From the NCBI GenBank assembly GCA_963989245.1, contig OZ022353.1, forward strand, positions 27,486,593-27,550,592: DNA of 64,000 nucleotides, in the 5' to 3' direction. Source of the stretch: Nansenia antarctica. Lineage: Eukaryota > Chordata > Actinopteri > Argentiniformes > Microstomatidae. Made by a program: the position numbers and the translations under genes. Shown here one piece after another: positions 11,701 through 23,796 of the stretch (positions within the stretch are counted from its first letter, which is position 1; the number at the start of each line of letters is the position of its first letter). The notes under the pieces are model-generated. The model was not told the DNA's origin and did not search any database. It was given only the letters and a program-made list of their open reading frames with translations.

Positions 11701-14700
11701 TTATCTGTACTCAAAGACGCTTGTGAGTCTGTGCATGCATCACACTTGTTTGCTAACTTGAAATGTTTTCTATGTGGTCCTGACAGTAAACCGGAGGTTG
11801 CGCTACCGGACATCGACTATGTAGAGATCCCAGCTGGCTGGTGGGATGCAGAAGCTGACAAGTCTCTCCTCATTGGAGTGCACAAACACGGTAATTACTC
11901 TAGGGCAGTGATTCCCAACCTATGGGCCGCGGCCCTCTGGTTGGCCGCAAGGGTACTGCAAGTTGGCCGCTAAATCATGGGCAAAAAATAATAATATTGA
12001 AGTTATTATTTTTCTTTTTTACAAAAACGTTTTAATAATAAAAAAAGAAATCATGTGACTGTATTTTTTTCTTTCAAACCTTAAAAAAATGCATCATCAG
12101 TGTGCTACTACTAGGCCTACTGCACTGTATGTATGATGATTGTATGATGATGCATATGAAATATCCAATAAGAGTAAGAGAATAATTATGAGACACAAAA
12201 AATAATTTACGCGTCCGTAAAATGCCTGTGTGGGCCATGAATACTTCTGAGATTTTTAAGTGGGCCTTGAGTCCTAAAAGGTTGGGAACCGCTGCTCTAG
12301 GGTGTTCATCATCGCTACTGCCAGAGAATCCACACCTTCAATGAGCAACGTTCTCATGCTCACAGCAGTTGATAGTCTGGTTTGTTTCACTTTGTCAATA
12401 ACCCAGCTCAAAGGGAGTGACAAGTCAGGGGTAAAGAAATAATCAGTATTTTATTACTAACTAAAAACTGAAGTAAACAAAATAGAAGTGGGATGTGATA
12501 GTCAGTATAATCAATGGTGTGGATGAGTGATCAGTAGGCATGTGGAATGTTGTAAGGTGTAAACACAAGAAAAGGACTGCCACAAACAAATGGTCAAAAG
12601 TATGCTCCTGTATGGAGAGAGAGAGAGAGACTGGTGTCACCAGCACAGCCTAAATAGGCGTGGCCACAGGTGTGCTGCATCACCAATCAGGCCTCCTCTC
12701 CCCACTGCCATCCTGCAACACAACAAACAGGATAAAGCTGCATGCACACCAGGTCATTGCGTTGCACGGAAGTCATTCATCTCAATGGGCAGTTGCGTTG
12801 ATCCGTTGCGTTGCTCTGCATTGCGTTTCTTGTCCGTCAGGGTGCGGCAATCAGTCAAAATATTTCAGCTTTTGCGTCGCGTTGGATCCGTCAAAACAAC
12901 CGGAAGTAAACCGGAAGTAGTTTCTTGACCAGAGCTTTCGCCTCAGATGTAAAATCCGCCATTGGCGAAAATCTTTAATTTGGCTCTACAAGTGTTAATA
13001 TGTCATTTTATGAAGTTTTTATATGTTTTCAGGCGAGAAAGTAACCATATATATTCACAAAATGTATCCGGTTTATCAAAATAACCCGTTTATATATCTA
13101 ATCTGACATTTTTTCCCCCACTTCTGTGGGAAACTTCGCTAGCCTAGCTAAAGGCTATCATGTATCCTGGGCTTATAAGAGATGATGTTACCCACGTAGG
13201 AGCTCATTTTCTATCTAGTCTCCAGACTGGGTACTGAATAACCAGTCACTATTCACCTTATACAACTACTACTACTACTACTACAAGTGTAGTCTACTAC
13301 TGTTCATGTTAAATCCGTGTGGAGCTAATGCTATCATAGCGTCTCCACAGGCTAGCAAAGATGGCGCCGTTAGCATCACAGACACTATGATAACATCCTC
13401 CGTAGTATCTAGTCTATCTCAGTCACAGACATGTTCAACAACAACACGTTTTACAACAAGGAAGGGATACAACTAATAAACATGTTAACACACTATTCAC
13501 CTTATACAACAACTACTACTACTACTACAAGTGTCTATGACTACTGTTAATGTTAAATCCGTGTGGAGCTAATGCTATCGCGTCTCCACAGGCTAAAGTA
13601 CAACTACACTAATATCCTCAACTTATGTCCTAATCACACTACTGTCATACAAGTCGTACCTCCTCCTTGACATGGACATAAACACCTGCTACCTTCTTTG
13701 AAAGAAATCGCAATTTATTCAGTGAAAACTAGTACACCATTCATAGCACAACATAGCATAACAATAGCATAGCATTGCAAACAACAACACGTTTTACAAC
13801 AAGGAAGGGATACAACTAATAAACATGTTAACTCACTATTCACCTTACATATGTATCAACATGTAGCTGTATCAGCATGTAGCTGTATCAAACTTTTTTT
13901 TTTGTTCAAACTTCCCCCGCTGTGTTGTTGCGTCTGCATCGCACGTTGACGTACGTCAAGCCCATCCCACCAGGTTGCGCCAGAACGGTGGGTCACGGTC
14001 CCTGGTGTGCACGAAGCGTAAGACGGCAGAGAGGGAGGAGGCAGTAGCAACATGTAAATATATGCCTCACAAATACACTGTCCTGTGTGTCTGTCTGCGT
14101 GCATGTTTGTGTGTGTCCTCAGGGTACGAGCGCTACAACGCCATGCGGGCAGACCCAGACCTGTGTTTCCTGGAGCGTGTGGGCATGCCCGACATCAAGG
14201 CTCTGTCAGCTGAGCAGGCCGGAGGGGAGGTGGTCTCTGACATTACTGACAGGTAAAGGCCCTCACATAGTCAAGCGGACTGTCCGCGCACCTGAGGCGC
14301 GGACTAGGTCCGCGTACTCGGTGTCACACAAAAGGCTGCTCGGCGTGTTGGTCGACCTGCATTAAATGTGACACGGAATTAATTACTAGGCTGATGATGT
14401 ACATCAACTGAAAAAATAAATAAATAAACGAATTCAAATTCTAGCCGTTGTGTACATAGCCTATCAGGAAGCGATAATGCAGTAAGTTATCTAAAAAGGT
14501 AACGTTATTGCATCGTTTCTCAACGGGGGCGTTCAGACAGTGTTGTGTGCCGCAAATGAACACGGAGTGGAATAGGCTATATAACTGTAAATAGTTTTGC
14601 CTGTGACTGTCTTTGGATTTAGCCAGTTGGCGAAGATTTATGAGCAATAGGCTATTTTTTTTTTTTCTATGACTGTTTTCCTTGTAGGCTATGCTTGAGT

Positions 14701-15006
14701 GATATGTTTCAGTTTGTGGGCTTATTGTACCCCTATTGTCCCAAACGACTATTTTTCTAGCGATTATTTTTTTGCTGTTTGATTAATGTATCACTTAATT
14801 TTTCCCAAAATAATGGCTGTATTGTCTCTCTCTGTTTAACAGTGTCTTTATAAAGCACTCTGGGTAATAGCTGCTGCTCTTATAAAACAAAGCAGCATGT
14901 GACATGCACATTACTCAGACGGCCGCCCCTTTAAATGATCAGCTGATGTATGGGGGCTGTCTGTGGGCCCGCAATTAAACACAGACACCTTTAATTCGGC
15001 GACCTG

Positions 15007-15092
<86 letters not shown>

Positions 15093-16489
15093 GTAACTGC
15101 CTCTGTCAAACAGCCCCAGACACAGGGCAGACTCACTGCTATGTTTAGCCAACTTGAATGCCAACATGGCCATCAGGGTTTTTCCTGGCTCAAAATGAGG
15201 CGGAGGTGGTACCAGTGGTGTTTGACATCGGGGGGGACCCATGAAGCAGGGCTGTCTGGGGGTCCTTAAACATCAAACACTTAATTTCTTGCATTCTGGT
15301 GAATTGATATGCACCAATTTGTGCCCTTTCTGCATCAATTTATGGTGGAAATGTCATTATTTATGTAAAGGAAAACACAATATTCAGGCACCAGATGACC
15401 ATTCCAAATATAATGTAATATAATGCAATATATGGCTCTCAGGCATTCTGTACTTTCAAATATGTATTCTCCTTGAGCAGTCAACATACTATCAGCTATT
15501 TCGCTAGCAAAAACGAAAGCTAACTTATTTGCGAAACAGCGCCCCCGCCACCACGTCGGTGCAGTTAGAATTTGTTATTTTATTTTATTTGCGACGCACA
15601 TTACGCAAGTCGACGCGTCGTCCCAGCCCTAAACGTTATGCTCGCTATGATCAGATTCAGATCATCATCGCCTACTTTGGTAATAAGTGTCTATGGTCGC
15701 TGCTGTTAGTGTTGCCACCTGTTTTATCATGTTTCTTGTGTCTGGCTTGCCGGCCGCTTTCCAGCCAGTACCTAGCCGCTGATGTATGAATGTTTGTGTG
15801 TTAACGTCAGTAGCCAAATATTGAACCTCCTTACACAAAATAGATCCCACGGCAGGGTCTAGATGCGTTGTGTGTGTCTACGGGGAGGGGGGGCGGGGGG
15901 GGGGGGGGGATTTGAGGTTCGGCCCTACCCAACCTCAAGGCGTTCCGCAGTGCTGTAGCCTACACTCGAATCCAGATCCACATATGAATTGTTACTTGCT
16001 AATCTCTCATAATATTTTCTAGATCATTGGAAGATATTTAGTGTTCAAAATACATTGCGGTATATTGTTGTGCTTGCTGGATGGATGTACCCGGCTAATT
16101 TGAATTAATAAATGAATGTATGGAATGGACGGAAATAACTAGATCGCGATTATTTATTGAAACGTGAATAAAACAAACAATGAAATAAACGGAAGTAGCT
16201 CAAATGTTTCTCTTCATCAATACATGTCCCTCACCAACATGATGAACTCCCCTTCCTCATCCCTTGTTTCGTTGAGTGGCCTTACATACCACCTTCTCTG
16301 CTTTTTCCTCCGCAAAGCCACAAGACAGAGCGTCTCTTCCTCATCATCGGTGGACGACGGCATGACAGAAAGTCAGTCAAAGTCAGCTTAATATATGTAC
16401 AGACATAACGTACTGTCCGCGAACTGTCCGCTCGACTATGAAACCTCAAACATCCACGTACTGTCCGCTCGACTATGTGAGGGCCTTAA

Positions 16490-16532
<43 letters not shown>

Positions 16533-19500
16533 GGGCAGGGATTTCATTATAGTGGCAGGCATACTGTATATAAACATTGAGCAAGAAACAAATGTCTGCA
16601 TTGTAGAAGTGTTGATGTTGAAGTGGTATCTCATGTTCTTTAGCAGTTCTCTTTTCACCGTAATCCCAGGGGAACGAACCAGCTGTGATGTTAGAACTGC
16701 TTTTACATTCCCAGTCTTAGATTGTTTTTCATCATCTTTTCACATTAGTTCTTGTAAAAGTGATGTCAAAGATGACACCGAGAGCAAACCAGAAGAAGGA
16801 GGAGAGGAGAAGGATGAGTGCAAGGTATGCATGAACTCTCCAGGGACTCAACTCTGCACAAATACATGTTTAAGTCCTTTGAAATCCAGAAATGTTTGAT
16901 TTGTGATGTTTTATAGTCTATTTTCCCAAAGGATGAGACTAGCTCCAGCAACGATGCGACAGACAAGCAGGACAGCATCGTTCCAGGTAAGTGATCCATT
17001 CCCAGGGTTTGCTTGCCCCAGTTATTTGCTGCCAACATTGTTTGTATAACAAAGCAACACCAAGGTCGTCAGTTTCAAAGTTAAAGAAGCCCATTGAAAT
17101 TCTCCCTTAGCTTCTTGTGTTTGTCGACAAGTTGATGCACAAGTATCGCTGTGTGTTGTTCCCAGACACACTCTCAGTTGAGATGGCCCAGGAAGTTTCG
17201 GAGCTACAAGGTCGTCCCATGTGGCCCGCGGGTCCCGCTCTCACTGCCCGACTACGGCGCCTCATCACTGCCTACCAGCGCTTCACCCGGCGCGAGCCCC
17301 TCCGCCACGACTTCCTGCTACAGGACGGGTTCGGGGCAGGTCAGGGACAGTTGGCGTGGCAACTTGGGGAGGAGCTGAGGCGCTGCTCTGTGACAGCTGA
17401 GCCTGACCCTCTCTTCCTGGAGTGGCAGAGAAGGTGGGTGATGATGTCAGAACTCAGGTGGGTGATGTTGTTGCTGCTCTTTACTTAATTGGCACCTTGC
17501 TTTACGGTTCTGTCCTGGCTCGACCCTTTTCCCACTAATGAGCTGCACTACGCTTGCCTTATTATCTGTAGTGCGTGAAGCCCCTGTGTTCTAAGGTCGA
17601 GAAAGCACTTGTCATGTTCTGGCCCACGACTTCCAAACATGCATCCTTTGCCCAATTCCATTTTGTCCCCCTCTGGTGGAACCATCATTATAGCCGTTGC
17701 TAATTCACTAATTTCAATGTCTGTTAGCACTGAAAGAGTGCGGTTTAGAAATGGAATTGTTCGAATTTTTCGCCCATAAAAGGCAACTGTTTTGTTTCTG
17801 TCATAAGTGTAAGAACTGTGTTGTTATTGTTGTTGGACTTAGGTGGACGCGGCGTGAGCAGGCTGATTTCTACCGCACAGTGTCGTCCTTTGGCGTGGTG
17901 TACGACCTGGAGAAGAAAGCCTTCGACTGGAACCAGTTCCGCTCGTTCGCCCGGCTAGAGAGGAAGACTGACGAGAGCCTGGAGAGATACTTCAGCAGCT
18001 TCGTGTCCATGTGCCGCACGGCCTGCAGGCTGGCTCCTCGCAAAGACGAAGGTCATTACACCATGGGGGAAGGAGGAGGACTGTACTCTGAGCAGATTCA
18101 GTTTCAGAAAAGCTTTGTTATATAGCTAGGCAGTATATAGACACCAACCAATGGTATACTGGATATCTATGCAGTATTGATTCAAGTTAACCTATAGTTA
18201 AACAATTTAACAGACTTTCATCACAGTTAGTCTCATAACAGGATGTCTTTTTCCTAAATAACAACAATGATTCCCCTACCTATCTCAGGCCCCCTGGACC
18301 ACACTCTGTTTGTGGAGCCGATCACAGAGGAGCGAGCGGCGCGGACCCTTTACCGCATCGAGCTCCTGAGGAAGGTGAGAGAGCAGGTCCTGCGCCACCC
18401 GCTCCTGGGCGCGCGTCTGCAGCTGTGCCGCCCCAGCCTCTACCTGCCCGTGTGGTGGGAGTGTGGCAAGCACGACCGCGACCTCCTCATCGGTGCGGCA
18501 CGCCACGGCCTCAGCCGCACAGACTACTACATCCTCAACGACCCCCAGCTCTCCTTCTTGGAGGCCCATCGCAACTATGTCCAGAAAGAGAACCAGCAGG
18601 GCTACCTGGGTGGGCACCCTGGGATGGTACCCTCTTCCTCCTCACACCCCCACTGTTGCCTCTATGACACTGGGCTGGGCCACTGCCATTCACCCCAACC
18701 TCCAGACTATCACTCCCACCCTGTTGCCCCCTCCTCGTCCTCTTCGCCTCATCACCCTCACCTCCATCCCCACCCTGCTGAGGTGGTGGGAACAGACCCT
18801 GGGCCAGGTCTGGGGATGGTGCACACGGCCAGGGAGGGCTTCCTAGACTGCCCCCCCCTGGATGAGTCTTTGGAGCTGGCTTCGCTGCAGCACGACAGCT
18901 TGGCGTCAGACTCCCTCCACGGGGGGAAATCCACCAAGGAGGCCTTTAACGGCTTCCCCTTCAACTCGGCCTCGGGCGGTCAGAGCATGCTCAACTCGTA
19001 CGGCGTGGCCGGGGAGCTCAACGGCGGGGCGGCCGACCTGGACGTGATGGTGGGGGAACAGGGTTCCTCTGAGGAGACGGGGCTGATGGCCCCCTCGGGG
19101 GAGCTGGACCCGCTCCAAGCGCCCTGGGAGACAGCAGACCACGCCGGACCCGCCCATGACATGTTCAACGAGGCCGACCCCATCCTGGGCCCGCCCAGCC
19201 TGGAGACGGAGTTCCTCGATGCCCAGCAGCCGGACGACGGGACCGGAGGAGAGGACAGAGGGCTTGACGACTGCCTGGGTATCCCCTCCACCTCCTCTCA
19301 CTCCCAGGGTGACTCTGTCGAACAGTTGCCCTCCAGCTTCATGCTGTTCAAGGACATAGGAGTGAGCGAGGAGCCTAGCGCGGACCAGACCGATCTGTCC
19401 GCCAGCCCCCCACCGCCCTATGTCCCCCCTCCTCCCCTGTCTTTGGCCGACATGACCCTCCACCCCCACCAGGCTGGCACCGTCGGGCAGACAGAAGAGA

Positions 19501-22500
19501 AGCTGGATGACTCTGAAGTCACCCGTAGTGCGGCCAGTCCCGGGGAGGGGTCGGAGAGCAGTGTGGTGTTTGAGTTTGACAAGCAAGAGCTGTCCAGGGA
19601 TATTCAGGGCCTGGAGCGGATGGGCCATGGTCTTAAGAGGATGGAGCAGAGTCTGGACGGCTCAGCCCAATCGTGTGAAAAGTCCCAGGAGGAACCATGC
19701 CAGGGGTCCTTAGAGGAGACTTCACTGGGTTCTCTAGAAGAGTCGTGTGAGGCGGCTCTAGAGAGACCAGTGGAACATGCTCTTGAGGGGCCAATTGAAG
19801 AGCCTGAAGATGGCTCATGTGAGCGTCCTCCAGAGGATGGAGGTGAGGAGCTCTTAGTGGAGGAGTCAGACCATGGTCCCCTTGCGGAACCAGTTTCGGA
19901 ACCTATAGAAGAGCCTAGTACAGACCCAACATCAGAGAGCCCATTCCCAGGGCCGCTAGAGGAAGACTATGATATGGAACCAGAGAGGACGTGCGAGGGG
20001 CCTGCTGAACTAGAAAGCACGTTCACCGAACACACTCCCACAGAGCCCACCAAACCCTTCTCTCTCTCCGTGCCCCATGAACCATCCCTGTCTCCCCATG
20101 CCGACACAGTGGCACAGATCAAGATGGAGTTTCCTTTGGACCCAGATATCTGTGAGAGCAAGCCGGAGGGTGTGGACTTTAAACCGGAGGTGGGAGTGGA
20201 CTTTAAACCTCAGGAAGTGGTCTTTAAGCCGGGCGAGGGAGTGGACTTTAAACCAGAGGAAGTGGACTTTAAACCAGAAGAAGTGGACTTGAAACCAGAA
20301 GAAGTGGACTTTAAACCAGAGGGAGTGGACTTTAAACCTGAGGGAGTGGACTTTAAACCAGAGAGAGTGGACTTCAAACCAGAGGGAGTGGACTTTAAAC
20401 CAGAGGGAGTGGACTTTAAACCAGAGGGAGTGGACTTTAAACCTGAGGGAGTGGACTTTAAACCAGAGGAAGTGGACTTTAAACCTGAGGGAGTGGACTT
20501 TAAACCTGAGGGAGTGGACTTTAAACCTGAGCTCCTGGAGCCTGACAGCACAGTCCACACACCCAAGCTGGAGCAGCCGGAGGGTCTAGAGGTAAAGGAC
20601 GAGATCAAGGAGGAGAGGCCCAAAACTCCAGGTATTGTAGCCACCATGTTATCTACCATGTTATCTACCATGTTATCTACTCGTGTTTTAGGAGGAGGAG
20701 GATCATTATCGGCCAGGTGATATTTTTTGGCCTGTTCAATATTATTTCTAACCAGCCATGTTATATCAATGGGGGAGGCTAACATGCTAACCACCATGTT
20801 ATATCAATGCTAACATGCTAGAGTTTACATACAGTCTACAACTCCTGTGGAGGTCATGTGATAGTTTACAGTGGTGCAAACTTGTCACCTTTAGGTGAAA
20901 TTCGCCGTTTTTACCTCAAAATAGGTGACCTACGTGAAATGCAGATTTGCAAAAAAAATATTTGGGGAGGGGGGGGGGGTCTACATCTCATCTCATCCAA
21001 GTCACATGATGCCCAAGCTAACATCTTCCTGTCTGCTAAACTCTGCTGCAGTTGAAATAAAACGTCTTAAGTTCTTAAGATGGATGTAGAAACATAAGAA
21101 GTAATCAAATAAAATAACATAGAAGTTACTGTATGTCTATGTTGCGATAACTTCTCAACAGGAATTTACAGGGTTCGTTCAAACTATCGTAATTCTTGAA
21201 CTATATGTGCAATCGAAAAAAATCCAACAGTTTCTGAAAGCACAGAAGTTGCACTCTCTCGCCATTTAGGGTTATTACGGTAGTTCACCAAAAAAACAAA
21301 TGCACTGACCTCAAAGTGTCATGGAGTGATTTGAAGAGAAGCAGTATTTTAGCGGTGTTTTATACTTTAGTGAGTTTCTGTACCTACAGTATATGTTTGT
21401 GCTTGTGAAATGTCACAAAGACCATCTAGGCTAGGGTAACCAATCCACCTAAAAGTTTCATCGAGGACGACGATGTAAGTGACGAAGGACTGATTTCTTC
21501 TTCTGAACCAGGGTATGGAGGTTAGTTCTAGCGACTTTACCTGATAGAACATCGACATGCTAGAAACACAACTACACATAATTAGATGATCATTATAAGT
21601 ATTTAGTGATTGTTAAACTGTTGTTTATTATATCGAGTGGGTACTTTACAACTTCAAGTTTCGTGTTATGAAAAAAACGAGTCGGCGAGTGGTTTGCCCT
21701 AGGCTGTGTTCGTAAATTCGCTCTGGAAATCTGATCAGCAGTCATGGAATGCCTCTTGTCCAATCAAATTACTTGGTCCTTTTATGACGTTGAGCCCAGT
21801 GCGCAGAGCGAATTTACGAACGCTGCCCGAGACTGTCTCGGGTCCCCCTTTACCTCGCTTTTAACCTGCTGCTACACTGCTTCTATAACATCAGGATCAG
21901 ACAAAGGGCGAGACTTTCAAAATATTTTTTTTTAATGGCTTCTGTGTGCTTTAGACTTGCGTAGAATCGATTTTATTTTTATTTAAAAAGTCCGACCGGA
22001 AAATGTATTATTGTCGCCAGACCCACTGCGTGGGAATACGACGCGTGCAGATGAGAGACAACATATAAAACAAAACTTATCGCACACTTATTGCTCGTGT
22101 AACATTGGTTAAGCTCACCCAAAACCCCGATATTTTGCCACGTGAAATGATAAGACAAGAGGCCTCGATACGATAATCGCCGTAGGAGGCGATTCGACTG
22201 TAGGCATGTGAAGTTTTTCTTCAAACTTGCAGTGGTAGCAACGGTATGTGTGGTTTAGTAAATATAGTGTGTGTGTGTGTGTGTGGACCTCCTGTGAGAG
22301 GTGTGTGTGTGTGTGTGCCATATCTCAGTATGTAGGCTATGCAGTGTAAGTGAGTGTGAGTAAGTGTGTGAGTTTATTCTGTTATTTATGCTATTATATC
22401 TAATGTGTTGAGAAGCAATGGAAATGAATCAAGAAATTGATAGAGTAGGCTAACTTACATTATCATTGTTCTATATGCTACAGAACAGATCACCCAGCAT

Positions 22501-23760
22501 TGCTAATGAAAATAATCAACGAATGTGAGTCTAATACTAATAGTTGCTCAATAGGTCTTAAAATCTATTAAAAGTGGTCTTATAAAGGTCTTAAATGTAA
22601 CTTGTTGAAACCTGCAGGAACCCGCATAATTATTTTGAGAACAGGTTGCTTACATTAATTATGAGGGTGCAGTGTTTCCTCCAGGAATTTTTCCATTGGT
22701 GGCGGATAGCCCTGACCTTTTTCGCGTGCACGCGCATGAAACGCGGTCCGCCAATTTTTGTCATAATAATTCACCAAAATAATCAGTGAGAATTAAAAAA
22801 TATAACAAAAATGATATTGAGTAAAGTACAAGCATTAATAGGCAATAATAAGCTACTTTTGACAAAAACTATTGACAAAATAAATGATGCCCATGATTCT
22901 AGAGTCTCACATAACGTCAGCTGAAAAAAAAAAAAAAAAAACTGTCTAGCAAGCTAGGTGTTGGCTAAAACGCTGCAGTTCGGTCTTCATTGCGAAATTA
23001 ACGTTAATTAATAACTAGCATAACGTTACTAATTTAGTTAGTTTGATAATAACAAACCCGCCTCTTTGCTTCTCTATGCGCCGCTATAACGCGCTCCTTT
23101 ACCATTCCGAGGTCAGATGGCTTTCCCGTGGATCAGTATTGGCGCGCGTCTTTGAATTACGCACAGCTATCCACGAGATTCTGCTACCGCGCGGAGCTGG
23201 CTGCGCATTTCAATGCATTTCCGCGGATTCCGCGGTGCCCTCGCCTGACGTGAAATGCGCAATTGTTGATCACTTGGAGGCATTCGAAAGTCAATTTGAG
23301 AAGTACTTTTCTGAGACTGAGTCTTGGAGAAAGCACAAGACATGGATACGGTTTCCATGCAAAGACAATGCATCCGACGCCTAAACCTGACAGCCGCTGA
23401 GGAAGATCAGCTGATCGACCTAACCACAGACAGTACACACAATAATGTGTACGAGTCACAGCCTCTCACCCAGTTCTCGATGAGCCTCTTGCCTTTTGCA
23501 ACAACTTATCTTTGTGAAAGTGGATTCTCCTCCCTCACCTACCTGAAGAGCAAATACCGTTCCAGACAGCAGTCTGAGGATGACATGATGCTCTGCCTGA
23601 CAACCTCCATCTCCCCCAGAATAGACAAGCTGTGAGTGTACCACCAACCAGGGCCAGTCATCTCACTGAGGTAGGCATAGGCCTACCTGGCTTCCTGAAG
23701 CTAAAAGTTTCATTGTTGAAAAATTATAATAATAGAAAATATAAGCCTCATCAACAACAA

Positions 23761-23796
<36 letters not shown>

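Larger units (their letters stand above)
14257..16486. mobile_element. PIF/Harbinger-type element, TAA target duplication inside a splice donor
   Basis: The left end AGGCCCTCACATAGTC followed by AAGCGGAC is mirrored at the right by GTCCGCTC and GACTATGTGAGGGCCT. TAA flanks both sides (14254-14256 and 16487-16489), the 3-bp TWA duplication typical of PIF/Harbinger. A minus-strand stretch near 16220-16305 reads WYVRPLNETRDEEGEFIMLV, the signature N-terminus of Harbinger transposases. That frame soon breaks. A hAT copy sits inside it at about 14733-15631. Confidence 0.85.

Noticed and set aside
14963..15242. Poly-Tyr / poly-Ser open frames
   Set aside because: They come from the (TAC)n microsatellite in a hAT copy; no gene context.
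20010..20797. Long antisense open frames with repeated FKVHSLR or GLKSTPS units
   Set aside because: They are the reverse-strand reading of the FKPE minisatellite; a repeat of 21 bp without stops is open in several frames. The + strand frame continues the conserved chd6 exon.
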